Shown in pieces: positions 49,922-58,337 of a stretch of 64,000 bases of DNA. Below the pieces are notes generated by a model that had not been told where the DNA came from, did not search any database, and saw nothing but the letters and a program-made list of their open reading frames with translations. Numbering within the stretch: position 1 is the stretch's first letter; the number at the start of each line of letters is the position of its first letter. The stretch is from Williamsia phyllosphaerae (GTDB lineage Bacteria; Actinomycetota; Actinomycetes; Mycobacteriales; Mycobacteriaceae). The stretch is from NCBI RefSeq assembly GCF_014635305.1, contig NZ_BMCS01000001.1, positions 1,364,001 through 1,428,000 on the forward strand, read 5' to 3'. The position numbers and the translations under genes were made by a program.

Positions 49922-51168
49922 CGCGACGACGAAGCCCCGACGACACCGACGATCCGTGGGAGGATCAGCGCATGCGTGAGCACGACGCACACCCGCCACA
50001 GCCCCTGAACTGGGACCGTTTCGACATCGCGCCCGGGCTGCTCGTCGTCGTCCCCGGTGGTCTGATCCTCGCGTCACTGCTCATCAGCGTGCTGACCGGT
50101 TCGACATCGGGCAACTGGTCACCGGGACTCCTCATCGCGGTGTCGGCCGGGGCGTTCGCGCTGCAGTGCACCTGGATCCGACGCCCGACGCTGTCGATGC
50201 CCGCGCGCTGTCTGATCTTCGTCGCGCAGTTCGCGGTGACCGCGGCCCTGATCTGGGCGAGCCCGTTCTTCGGCATCTACGCCTTCATGGGATACATGAC
50301 CGCGTTGATGATGTTCTCGGGCATCGCGCTGTGGACGGCGATGAGTGCCAACGCCGTTCTGGCCGCGGTGTCGCAGATCGGTGGCTTCACCCAGATCCCG
50401 CACGCCTGGCCGGCCCTGATCGTGCTCGTCGGTATCAACACCGGCCTGGTGGTCCTGTTCAGCTGGGTGGGCGCCCGACGGGACCGCGAGGTCGCCGAGC
50501 GTGAGGCCGCGGTCGCGGCGCTCGAGGAGGCTCAGCAGCGCAATGTCGTTCTGCACGAGCAGCTTCTCGAACGTGCACGCGAGCAGGGTGTACTCGAGGA
50601 ACGCGCTCGACTCTCCCGCGAGATCCACGACACGGTCGCCCAGGACCTCGTCGCGATCGTCAGCCAGCTCGAGGCCATCGACGGCGACGCCGACTGGGCC
50701 GGGCGGGTCGAGACCGCGAAGACGCTGGCCCGTTCGGGGCTCGGGGAGGCCCGTCGGGCGGTGTACGCGCTGCGATCGCCCATGCTCGACTCGCAGCCCC
50801 TTCCATTGGCGCTCACCGAGCTCGTGAACGCCTGGGCGACAGTGCATCACCTGCGTGCCCGTATCGACATCGACGGAGATCCGATACCCACCGACGACGA
50901 CCAGAACCTGCTGAGGATCTGCCAGGAGGCCTTGTCGAACGTGTCCCGGCACGCTGACGCGACCTCGGTGGGCGTCTGCCTGTCCTACGTGGAGGAGGGG
51001 GTTTTGCTCGACATCAAAGACGACGGCCGGGGCTTCGACCCGGTGGGTCTCCACGAGGGCAACGGACTGCGGGGTATGCGCGAACGGGTGTCCGCGTCCG
51101 GTGGCACGGTTGACATCTCGGCCGGACCGGGCGCCGGATGTCTGGTCAGTGCGGTGGTGCCGGCGTGA
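49918..51168 (+). CDS. Sensor histidine kinase (NarL/DesK class)
   Basis: A 416-residue membrane kinase. About four to five membrane segments (for example GLLVVVPGGLILASLLISVL and AFMGYMTALMMFSGIALWTA) lie in the first 190 residues, with no large external loop. A coiled-coil linker follows (REVAEREAAVAALEEAQQRN). The HisKA_3 box is ARLSREIHDTVAQDLVAIVS with phospho-acceptor H237. The ATPase domain has ICQEALSNVSRHADA (N box), DIKDDGRGFDP and GNGLRGMRERV. Its ATG is within the permease stop (ATGA) and its stop overlaps the response-regulator GTG. Likely senses membrane state or an exported compound. Confidence 0.92.
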   Translation: MTRRRSPDDTDDPWEDQRMREHDAHPPQPLNWDRFDIAPGLLVVVPGGLILASLLISVLTGSTSGNWSPGLLIAVSAGAFALQCTWIRRPTLSMPARCLIFVAQFAVTAALIWASPFFGIYAFMGYMTALMMFSGIALWTAMSANAVLAAVSQIGGFTQIPHAWPALIVLVGINTGLVVLFSWVGARRDREVAEREAAVAALEEAQQRNVVLHEQLLERAREQGVLEERARLSREIHDTVAQDLVAIVSQLEAIDGDADWAGRVETAKTLARSGLGEARRAVYALRSPMLDSQPLPLALTELVNAWATVHHLRARIDIDGDPIPTDDDQNLLRICQEALSNVSRHADATSVGVCLSYVEEGVLLDIKDDGRGFDPVGLHEGNGLRGMRERVSASGGTVDISAGPGAGCLVSAVVPA

Positions 51169-51806
51169 CCGTTGCCGGTTCTCCGGTCAACGTCGCGATC
51201 ACCGTGGTGATCGCCGACGACCACCCGATCGTCCGTGACGGGGTCACCGGGATGTTGGCCACCGACGACGGGGTGACGGTGGTGGCGGAGGCGTCCTCGG
51301 GGCCGCAGGCCGAGGCGCTCGTGGCGCGCCTGGACCCCGATGTCGTGCTGATGGACCTGCGCATGCCCGACGGCGACGGTGTGCCGGCCATCCGAGCTCT
51401 GCGACAACGTGATCAGCGGCGACCCAGGATCCTCGTGCTGACGACATACGACACCGACCGGGACATCGCCTCGGCGATAGACGCGGGCGCCGACGGCTAC
51501 CTGCTGAAGGCGTTGAGTCGGGAGGAGTTGATCGCGGCGATCATCGATGTCGCGGCGGGACGGAGTGTGCTGGCGTCGAGTGCGGCGCAGAGCCTCATGG
51601 CGCGTCGTCATCTGGAGGAGCTGACCAACCGTGAGATCGAGGTGCTCGCGCGGATCGCCGACGGCGGCACCAACCGCACGGTCGCGAAGGGGCTGGTCAT
51701 CAGCGAGGCCACCGTCAAGACGCATCTGCTGCACATCTATTCGAAGCTGGGCGTTCGTGATCGGGCCGCGGCGGTCCGCGTCGCCTACGAACGCGGGCTT
51801 CTCTGA
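51165..51806 (+). CDS. NarL/LuxR-type response regulator
   Basis: A 213-residue response regulator. The receiver domain (about 8-130) has VVIADDHPIVRDG, phospho-acceptor D64 in VVLMDLRMPDGDG, and LVLTTYDTD then ADGYLLKALSREEL. The LuxR-type HTH (about 148-210) reads LTNREIEVLARIADGGTNRT then EATVKTHLLHIYSKLGVRDR. The GTG at 51165 overlaps the kinase stop (GTGA). With the kinase it most likely controls the co-transcribed ABC exporter. Confidence 0.94.
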   Translation: MTVAGSPVNVAITVVIADDHPIVRDGVTGMLATDDGVTVVAEASSGPQAEALVARLDPDVVLMDLRMPDGDGVPAIRALRQRDQRRPRILVLTTYDTDRDIASAIDAGADGYLLKALSREELIAAIIDVAAGRSVLASSAAQSLMARRHLEELTNREIEVLARIADGGTNRTVAKGLVISEATVKTHLLHIYSKLGVRDRAAAVRVAYERGLL

Positions 51807-51841
51807 CCCCGACACGACGGCCACGGCCCGACACGGTGGCG

Positions 51842-52519
51842 TCAGGTGGTGTGGCGGTACCGGCGGACGGCGATCATCGCCAGCGCCGCGGCGAGCAGAC
51901 CCAGGGGAAGCGCGGGCGCCGCGATCGGGAGCACCGACACCAGCGCTCCTGACGCGGCCGCTCCCACCAGCAACGACATGAGCGCGACGGCGGCCGCGCG
52001 GTTCACCGTCGAATCGGTCACGAGTCCGGTCAACAGATTGGTGAGTGTGCCCGTGAAATAGGTCGTGGTGACGCCCGGCAGCCGGTACATCGCGAACGCC
52101 CTGCTCTGCATGCCCATCGCCGCCGCGGTCAGTGCGAGCGCAACGAACTGGGCGATCCCTGTCGGCCGGCCGTCGGTCGCCACCCAGATCGCGCCCAGGC
52201 CACACAGCAGCGCGAACTCGATCCCGTAGACGGCGATGACCGGGTTCGCGGCACCGTGCACCGGATGTTCGTCGTCCCGACGGGTCATCAGCGTCGCGAC
52301 GACGACCCCGATCGCGTAACACCCCACGGAGATCGCCGCGTGCGACATCACGCCGAGGTGACCGCCCCCGATGGCCACACCGACGACCACGACGTTGCCG
52401 GTGATGACGCTGGCGAACACCTCGCCGAGACGGGTGAACACGAGGACGTCAACGGATCCCGACAGCGCGCCGAGCAGCGCCGCGAACGCGATGGCGGAGG
52501 GTCGCGTGGTGGGGCTCAC
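51842..52519 (-). CDS. DUF1275 (YoaK) family membrane protein
   Basis: A 225-residue integral membrane protein of the DUF1275 family with about six segments. Signatures are AFAALLGALSGSVDVLVFTR, FASVITGNVVVVGVAIG and MGMQSRAFAMYRLPGVTTTY then FTGTLTNLLTGL. Function is unknown. The start is taken as the GTG at 52519, which removes an N-terminal stretch with no family match. It is convergent with the response regulator and divergent from the glycosyltransferase. Confidence 0.88.
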   Translation of the reverse strand: MSPTTRPSAIAFAALLGALSGSVDVLVFTRLGEVFASVITGNVVVVGVAIGGGHLGVMSHAAISVGCYAIGVVVATLMTRRDDEHPVHGAANPVIAVYGIEFALLCGLGAIWVATDGRPTGIAQFVALALTAAAMGMQSRAFAMYRLPGVTTTYFTGTLTNLLTGLVTDSTVNRAAAVALMSLLVGAAASGALVSVLPIAAPALPLGLLAAALAMIAVRRYRHTT

Positions 52520-52571
52520 GGCGTCACAATAGGGCCTGAGTCGATAGGTTCGATCGGCGAAGGAGAGGCAG

Positions 52572-53783
52572 ATGTGGGTCGATGTGGTCATGGACCTGTT
52601 CACGCGTGTGCGGTGCGCGATGGTGCCGCGCCGCGGACGCACCCGGGATCCAGACGCCCGACCGAGGATCCTGGTCATCGACGAGTTGGTGCCCGACCCC
52701 CTGTTCGGCGCAGGGTTCCCGCGTGCTCACGAGATCGTGCGGACCCTGGTGGACTCCGGCCATCAGGTCGACCTCTATCCCATGACGTCGACGCCGGCCG
52801 AGCGGGCGCGGGTGACCTCCCTGTTCGACGGAGCCGTCCGATTCCACAAGGGACAGGGTGTGCGAGGGTTGCGCCGACTCCTCTGGCGGGACGGCGACGC
52901 GTTCGACGTGCTGTTCGTCAGCAGGCCGACGACCATGAAAAAGTTCATGGGCATCCGGTGGCGGCCGCGGGACAGTTCCGCTCGGCCGGCCGTCATCTAC
53001 GACGCGGAAACTGTTGTCGTACTGCGTGAGAAGATCCGCCGGGCGCTGTACCCGCCTGCGATGTCCGACGACGCGTTCGAGCGTGAACTCTCGGAGGAGC
53101 TGGACGCGGTGCGCGGCGCAGACGCCGTCACCACGGTCGGACCCGCCGACGCCGACCTGCTCCGCACCCGCCTCGGCGTCCCCACCTTCGTGGTGCCCCA
53201 CGCCGAGACCGTCCGTGTCGGGGCGCCCGGGTTCGCCGAGCGCCGCGACCTCCTGTTCGTCGGCCCGCTTGTCGGCGACCCCTCGGAATCGCCGAACGTC
53301 GACTCCGTCCGGTATTTCGTGACCGAGGTGATGCCGCGGCTCGACCTCCTGATCGGGTCGGATCACCGACTCCGGATCGCGGGCCTCGTGGATTCGGCGG
53401 AGGTACGGGCGCTGGAGTCCGACCGCGTCGTGTTCGAGGGAGTCGTCGAGGACCTGGAACCGCTGTACGACAGTTGTCGGGTGTTCGTGGCCCCCACACG
53501 ATTTGCGGCAGGTATCCCGCTGAAGGTCATCGGGGCGATGAGCGAAGGGGTGCCGTCGGTCGTGACGCGGCTACTCGCCGTGCAGCTCCGGGCGGACGAC
53601 TCGACGATGGCGAGTGCGGACGACGCGGATGGCTTCGCGCAGGCCTGCGCGCGTCTGTACTCCGATCCGGCCGCGTGGGAGGTGATCCGGGACGGCGGGT
53701 TGGCTTACGTCGATCGTTTCTGCTCACCCGCGGCCTTCACGGAGAGCCTTGCCGACGTCCTGAACCAGGTCAGCTCACGATGA
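52572..53783 (+). CDS. Glycosyltransferase, family 4 (GT-B fold)
   Basis: A 403-residue GT-B-fold glycosyltransferase. The N-terminal half opens PRILVIDELVPDPLFGAGFP then RAHEIVRTLVDSGHQV, and the C-terminal nucleotide-sugar domain has DLLFVGPLVGDPSESPNVDS and RVFVAPTRFAAGIPLKVIGA then MSEGVPSV, where the usual EPFGL/EGFGL motif is replaced by RFAAGIPLK. The ATG follows AGGAGAGG. No other polysaccharide gene is adjacent. Donor and acceptor are unknown. Confidence 0.87.
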   Translation: MWVDVVMDLFTRVRCAMVPRRGRTRDPDARPRILVIDELVPDPLFGAGFPRAHEIVRTLVDSGHQVDLYPMTSTPAERARVTSLFDGAVRFHKGQGVRGLRRLLWRDGDAFDVLFVSRPTTMKKFMGIRWRPRDSSARPAVIYDAETVVVLREKIRRALYPPAMSDDAFERELSEELDAVRGADAVTTVGPADADLLRTRLGVPTFVVPHAETVRVGAPGFAERRDLLFVGPLVGDPSESPNVDSVRYFVTEVMPRLDLLIGSDHRLRIAGLVDSAEVRALESDRVVFEGVVEDLEPLYDSCRVFVAPTRFAAGIPLKVIGAMSEGVPSVVTRLLAVQLRADDSTMASADDADGFAQACARLYSDPAAWEVIRDGGLAYVDRFCSPAAFTESLADVLNQVSSR

Positions 53784-53810
53784 CCGGACCGGCGGCTACT
53801 GTCGTTCTCC

Positions 53811-54413
53811 ATGGCCACCGATGATGCCGCGGACCTCAAGGACTTCCTTCTCGCACGCCTGCAGTTCAACCGGGACGCCGCACTGTGGAAGATCGACGGC
53901 GTCGACGAACACGACCTCCGGCGTCCACTGACACCGACCGGACTGAACCTGCTGGGCGTCGTCAAACACCTCGCAGTCGTCGAGTACGGCTATTTCGGTG
54001 ACACGTTCGGTCGCCCACCCGAGATCGCGACGCCCTGGCTCGAGGGCGAGTGGTCCGACAACGCCGACATGTGGGCCACCGCAGACGAATCGGTCGACGA
54101 CATCGTCGGTCTCTATCGTGGGGCGTGGGCCCACGCGCAGGAGACTTTCGACGCCTCCGACCTCGCGACACCGGGGGTGGTGCCCTGGTGGCCGGACGAT
54201 CGCCGCGACGTGACGCTCGGGCAGATCCTGGTCCACATGCTCGGCGAGACCGCGCGACACGTCGGCCAGATGGACATCCTGCGCGAGTCCGTCGACGGAG
54301 CGGCGGGGCTCTATGCGACCAATGACAACATGGCCCACAAGGAGGCCTCCGCACTGCGCGACTACGTCGCCAAACTCCAGGAGGTCGCAGATTCCGTGAG
54401 AGGACCCCGATGA
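53811..54413 (+). CDS. DinB/DUF664 family protein
   Basis: A 200-residue four-helix DinB-fold protein of the DUF664 type, related to mycothiol- or bacillithiol-dependent enzymes. Three His residues typical of the metal site are seen: LLGVVKHLAVVEYGYFG, TLGQILVHMLGETARHVGQM. It opens LLARLQFNRDAALWKIDGVD. The ATG overlaps nothing upstream, but its stop overlaps the lactate-monooxygenase start (ATGA), so the two are coupled. Confidence 0.87.
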   Translation: MATDDAADLKDFLLARLQFNRDAALWKIDGVDEHDLRRPLTPTGLNLLGVVKHLAVVEYGYFGDTFGRPPEIATPWLEGEWSDNADMWATADESVDDIVGLYRGAWAHAQETFDASDLATPGVVPWWPDDRRDVTLGQILVHMLGETARHVGQMDILRESVDGAAGLYATNDNMAHKEASALRDYVAKLQEVADSVRGPR

Positions 54414-55729
54414 CCCAGCCCGCTGCCGCGCCAGGTCGCGCCCGCCAGAACGCCATCTACTCCGCAGGCGTGTTCGGCCACCACCCGTCGGTGCCCGCCG
54501 ACTTCGCCGAACTCGAACGTCGCGCGAAGAAGGCGATGGGTCCCCGTGGGTGGGCCTACATCGCGGGCGGTGCCGGCGAGGGCGCGACGATGCGGGCCAA
54601 CCGGGCGGCCTTCGACCGCTGGGCCATCGTGCCCCGGGTCCTGCGCGACGTGTCGCGACGCGACCTGTCGATCGACCTGTTCGGGACGACGCTCCCGGCA
54701 CCGATCCTCTTCTCCCCGGTGGGTGCCGGTGAGCTCGCCCATTCCGACTCCGATCTGCACATCGGCCGCGCCGCAGCCGATCTCGGTGTCCCGTACATCT
54801 TCTCCAACCAGGGCTGTAACCCGATGGAGGACGTCGCCGCCGCGATGGAGGCCGTGGTCCCCGGCGCCCCGCGGTGGTTCCAGCTCTACTGGTCCACCGA
54901 CGACGCGCTCGTCGACAGCCTCGTCCACCGCGCCGAGACGATGGGCGCCCAGGCCATCGTCGTCACCCTCGACACCACGATGCTGGGGTGGCGTCCGCAG
55001 GACCTCAACATCGGATCACTGCCGTTCGCCCGCGCCGAGGGCATCGCGCAGTACACCTCGGACCCACGGTTCCGGGAGATCGTGGCCGAGCGGATCGCCA
55101 ACCCGTCGGCTGACGCCGGACCGAAGGTGGAGATCACCCGGGCGGCGGTGTCGGCACTGTTCTCGATGGCTCGGCACCTCCCGGGTTCGTTCCTGTCGAA
55201 CCTGCGGTCGCCGGTGCCGAAGCAGTCGGTGCAGACCTTCCTCGACATCTACTCCCGGCCCTCGCTGAGTTGGGACGACATCGCCGGGTTGCAGAAGCGG
55301 ACCAGTCTTCCGGTCGTCCTCAAGGGCATCCTGCATCCCGACGACGCCCGGCAGGCCGTCGACCTCGGCATCGACGGGATCATCGTGTCGAATCACGGTG
55401 GCCGGCAGGTCGACGGTTCGATCTCGTCGCTCGACGCTCTGCCCGACGTCGTCGAGGCGGTCGGCGGACGGGCGAAGGTTCTCATCGACTCCGGGATCTA
55501 CACCGGCTCGGACGCGTTCACGGCCCTGGCATTGGGTGCGGACGCGGTCTGCATCGGACGTCCGCACATGTACGGCCTCGCGATCAACGGCCGCGACGGC
55601 GCGCGTGACGCGGTCGCCAACATCATCGCCGAACTCGATCTCACCCTCGGCCTGTCCGGGCACACCGACATCGCGTCCCTCACCCCGGACGTCCTGCGCC
55701 ACATGGGGTGCGATCACCGCGACCGGTGA
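54410..55729 (+). CDS. FMN-dependent alpha-hydroxy acid oxidase, lactate 2-monooxygenase-like
   Basis: A 439-residue TIM-barrel flavoprotein of the lactate-oxidase/LMO family. The N-terminal FMN region is GWAYIAGGAGEGATMRANRA, then LPAPILFSPVGAGELAHSDS. The catalytic and FMN-phosphate region is IIVSNHGGRQVDGSISSLDA (catalytic His, Arg), and the last part is VLIDSGIYTGSDAFTALALG then ADAVCIGRPHMYG. Mycobacterial lactate 2-monooxygenase turns L-lactate and oxygen into acetate, CO2 and water. This protein is a little longer, with an extended N-terminus. Start overlaps the DinB stop. Confidence 0.88.
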   Translation: MTQPAAAPGRARQNAIYSAGVFGHHPSVPADFAELERRAKKAMGPRGWAYIAGGAGEGATMRANRAAFDRWAIVPRVLRDVSRRDLSIDLFGTTLPAPILFSPVGAGELAHSDSDLHIGRAAADLGVPYIFSNQGCNPMEDVAAAMEAVVPGAPRWFQLYWSTDDALVDSLVHRAETMGAQAIVVTLDTTMLGWRPQDLNIGSLPFARAEGIAQYTSDPRFREIVAERIANPSADAGPKVEITRAAVSALFSMARHLPGSFLSNLRSPVPKQSVQTFLDIYSRPSLSWDDIAGLQKRTSLPVVLKGILHPDDARQAVDLGIDGIIVSNHGGRQVDGSISSLDALPDVVEAVGGRAKVLIDSGIYTGSDAFTALALGADAVCIGRPHMYGLAINGRDGARDAVANIIAELDLTLGLSGHTDIASLTPDVLRHMGCDHRDR

Positions 55730-55865
55730 CCTCGCCGACCCCGGCCGGGGGCGATGAACGATCGGCCGCGCGCGGTTTGCTGTCGTCTGAAAGCTCTCTG
55801 GTCGTCGGCGGTCGGCTGTGGGATCCTGATCGACGCCATGGGCAGAGAGGTGGGTCGGCGGGGTC

Positions 55866-56270
55866 GTGGACTACGTGATGATGATCGGTTCTCCGGCGCT
55901 GCCGTACTCGGCGGCGATAGCGGGTGTGCTCATCCTGTTGGCGCTGATCGGGGCCATCGATGTGCTCGGGCGCGACTCGGTGTACATCCGCGGGCTCCCG
56001 CAGTGGGCCTGGTTCCTGGTGGTCGTGGCACTGCCGGGCGTCGGGCTGCTCGCGTGGCTGACCATCGGGCGTCGCCGTCGTCGCCGACCACGGCCGACCA
56101 CATCGGACCGCGTGATCGAGGCCTTCCCCGAATACGACCGCAAGGGTCGGTTCGTGCCCGCGGACCCGGTCGCCGACGCGGCCTTCCTCCGACAGTGCCG
56201 TGAACGGGCCGAGCAGCAGCGTCGGACCGCGGAGATCGAACGCCGTCGTCGGGGGTTCGACGCCGGCTGA
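55866..56270 (+). CDS. Short PLDc_N-domain membrane protein
   Basis: A 134-residue protein with two membrane segments (YSAAIAGVLILLALIGAIDV and WAWFLVVVALPGVGLLAWLT, then IGRRRRRR). That pair is the PLDc_N domain normally found at the start of cardiolipin synthase, but no phospholipase D domain follows. The C-terminal half is soluble and basic (ERAEQQRRTAEIERRRRGF). It may regulate membrane proteins, as other orphan PLDc_N proteins are thought to. Start is the GTG at 55866. Confidence 0.8.
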   Translation: MDYVMMIGSPALPYSAAIAGVLILLALIGAIDVLGRDSVYIRGLPQWAWFLVVVALPGVGLLAWLTIGRRRRRRPRPTTSDRVIEAFPEYDRKGRFVPADPVADAAFLRQCRERAEQQRRTAEIERRRRGFDAG

Positions 56271-56349
56271 GCGGCTCACGATGAGTTTTCCCGGTGGCCG
56301 GTGTCTACCCGTACGACAGCAGCACCCGAACTCATCCCCAGGAGCCACC

Positions 56350-56790
56350 ATGACCGCCACCGTCTCCACCTCCCCCGCAGCGACATCGTCCGGCACGCGC
56401 TCGCGCACCCGCCTCGCAGGAGTGGTCCTCAGCGTCCTGATCGGCGCCTTCCTGCTTTTCGACATCCTCGGCAAGCTGTTCCAGCCCGAGAGTGTCGTCG
56501 AGGGGACGGAGAAGCTCGGGTTCACCATGACCCAGGCGACCGTCATGGCCATCGTGCTCGCGCTGTGCGTGATCGTGTGGGCCATCCCGCGGACCGCCGT
56601 CCTCGGCGCGATCGGTCTGACCGCCTACCTGGGCGGCGCGGTGAGTGCGAACTGGAACAACGATGCGCCGCTGGTCAGCACGACACTGTTCGCGGTGTAT
56701 TTCGGTGTGGCGCTGTGGATCGCGATGATCCTGCGACGCCCGCAGCTGCTCGAGGTCCTCGGGTTGCGCGCCCCGCACCGCTCGGTCTGA
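56350..56790 (+). CDS. DoxX-like family membrane protein
   Basis: A 146-residue protein with four membrane segments (for example TRLAGVVLSVLIGAFLLFDI, TQATVMAIVLALCVIVWAIP and LFAVYFGVALWIAMILRRPQ). The pattern matches DoxX-like proteins of unknown role. The ATG follows CAGGAGCCACC. The 3' end overlaps the convergent EamA-type transporter by 116 bases, which is long for this window. Confidence 0.83.
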   Translation: MTATVSTSPAATSSGTRSRTRLAGVVLSVLIGAFLLFDILGKLFQPESVVEGTEKLGFTMTQATVMAIVLALCVIVWAIPRTAVLGAIGLTAYLGGAVSANWNNDAPLVSTTLFAVYFGVALWIAMILRRPQLLEVLGLRAPHRSV

Positions 56791-57712
56791 CCGGACCGTC
56801 CCCGGGCGTCGCCGTCACCACCGTGACGGCGGCGATCCCGATTGCCAGTCCCGCAGCGGTGACGACGGTGAAGGATTCGCCGAACATCAGCGCTCCCCAG
56901 ACCGCGGTCACCGGGGCGATGAGGAACATCAGCGTGTTGACGCGAGTCACCCCGACCCTGCGCAACAGGATCCAGTACAGCCCGTAGCCCCCGAACGTCG
57001 ACAGCACGACGAGCCAGACCATCGCCCGCCAGAACGCGAAATCATCGGGGGGCGTGGCGTGGCCGGTGGCCAGGGCGAGCAGCGTGAAGACGATCGCGCT
57101 CGTGGAGCAGTGGACGGCCAGGCCCTGCAGCGGTGACACCGCCGCGGAGCCACGTTGTTCGACGAAGGTGGCCGCGACCAGGCTGAGCATCCCGACGAAC
57201 GGGATCGTGTATGACCACCACGGCGCGAGGGCGTTCGACCCGGCGTCGGCCGCGGTGACGATGGCGACCCCGCCGAGCCCGAGGAGCAGTCCGATCCACT
57301 GGCGGCCGGAGACGGCGACGCCGAGCAGCGGCCCGATCAGGGCTGCGGCCACCAACGGCTGGATGCCGTCGACAAGGGCGGTGGTCCCGGTGTTCACCCC
57401 GATCCCGATGGCCCAGTAGACGGTGAGCAGATACCCGCTCTGCGACAGCACGCCGATGACCGCCTGCCGGGCCAGGGTGCGGGAGGTGGGCATCGTGGCG
57501 CGGCGGCGGGCCGACCACCAGGCGATGGGCAGCAGCACCAGGGCCAGGGGTAGGAACCGCCACATCAACACAGTGGTGACCTCGGCGTCTCCCGCTCCGA
57601 GCTTGGCGCCGATGAACCCCGAGCTCCAACACGCGACGAACAGGGCGGACAGGCCGACGGTCACGGCGGGGTGCGCACGTACGCCAGCGGGTATACCGAT
57701 CTGTTTAGTCAT
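56675..57712 (-). CDS. EamA/DMT-family transporter
   Basis: A 345-residue drug/metabolite exporter with ten membrane segments in two EamA repeats: SALFVACWSSGFIGAKLGAG begins the first and IPFVGMLSLVAATFVEQRG the second. YWAIGIGVNTGTTALVDGIQ is typical. The last about 40 residues (DGPVRPSGAGRATRGPRAAA onward) are low-complexity and lie mostly over the DoxX gene on the other strand. The ATG at 57712 is inside the divergent control region; one copy of the TetR operator covers codons 2-7. Confidence 0.9.
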   Translation of the reverse strand: MTKQIGIPAGVRAHPAVTVGLSALFVACWSSGFIGAKLGAGDAEVTTVLMWRFLPLALVLLPIAWWSARRRATMPTSRTLARQAVIGVLSQSGYLLTVYWAIGIGVNTGTTALVDGIQPLVAAALIGPLLGVAVSGRQWIGLLLGLGGVAIVTAADAGSNALAPWWSYTIPFVGMLSLVAATFVEQRGSAAVSPLQGLAVHCSTSAIVFTLLALATGHATPPDDFAFWRAMVWLVVLSTFGGYGLYWILLRRVGVTRVNTLMFLIAPVTAVWGALMFGESFTVVTAAGLAIGIAAVTVVTATPGDGPVRPSGAGRATRGPRAAAGVAGSSRSTAPHRNTPRTVSC

Positions 57713-57737
57713 GACGGCGACTATACAGATCGGTATA
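57692..57737. promoter_or_regulatory. Two TetR operators between the transporter and tetR genes
   Basis: TATACAGATCGGTATA (57722-57737) fits the palindrome TATACNGATCNGTATA exactly. TATACCGATCTGTTTA (57692-57707) fits with one change. The two face opposite ways: GTATACCGATCTGT at 57691-57704 is the reverse complement of ACAGATCGGTATAC at 57725-57738. One covers the transporter start region and one the tetR promoter. Confidence 0.8.
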
Positions 57738-57747
57738 CTCGACGTCC

Positions 57748-58323
57748 ATGGCCACCGACACCGACATCGAGCTGACCCCGAAAGCCCGGCGCATCCTCGA
57801 GTTCGCCTCGAAGTTGTTCTACGAAAGGGGGATTCACGCCGTCGGCGTGGACACGATCGCGCACGACGCAGGGGTGACGAAGAAGACGCTCTACGAGAGG
57901 TTCGGATCGAAGGACGGGCTGGTCCTGACCTATCTGCGGGACCGCGACCAACGGTGGCGTGGTCGACGCGACGGCGCCGTCGAGGCCGCGGGTCCGGGAT
58001 GCGCGGAGCGGTTACGGGCGGCGTTCGACGCGTCGGCCACCTGGTCGGACACCGACGGCGGCAAAGGGTGCGGTTCGATCAACGCGCACGCCGAGTTCAG
58101 CGACGCGACGCACCCGGTGGCGGTGCTGATCGCCGACCAGAAGCGCGAGACCCTGGACTTCTTCCGGCAGATCCTGGCCGTCGGCGGCATCACCGATGAG
58201 GGCGTGATCGAGGCCGTCATGGCATTGCACGAGGGAGCCCTGGTGGCACACGGCATCGGGATCGGCGCCGACCCGTGGAGCAGCGCGCGCGACGCGGCCG
58301 TGCGGCTCGCGGGCGTCGGCTGA
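57748..58323 (+). CDS. TetR-family regulator divergent from the EamA transporter
   Basis: A 191-residue TetR-type repressor. The DNA-binding domain is at about residues 10-58 (KARRILEFASKLFYERGIHA, then VDTIAHDAGVTKKTLYERFG). The C-terminal domain (PVAVLIADQKRETLDFFRQI) is typical of AcrR-like regulators. It is divergent from the transporter and the shared gap holds two matching operators. Loss of repression on ligand binding would raise export. Confidence 0.9.
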   Translation: MATDTDIELTPKARRILEFASKLFYERGIHAVGVDTIAHDAGVTKKTLYERFGSKDGLVLTYLRDRDQRWRGRRDGAVEAAGPGCAERLRAAFDASATWSDTDGGKGCGSINAHAEFSDATHPVAVLIADQKRETLDFFRQILAVGGITDEGVIEAVMALHEGALVAHGIGIGADPWSSARDAAVRLAGVG

Positions 58324-58337
58324 GCGACGCGCTCAGC

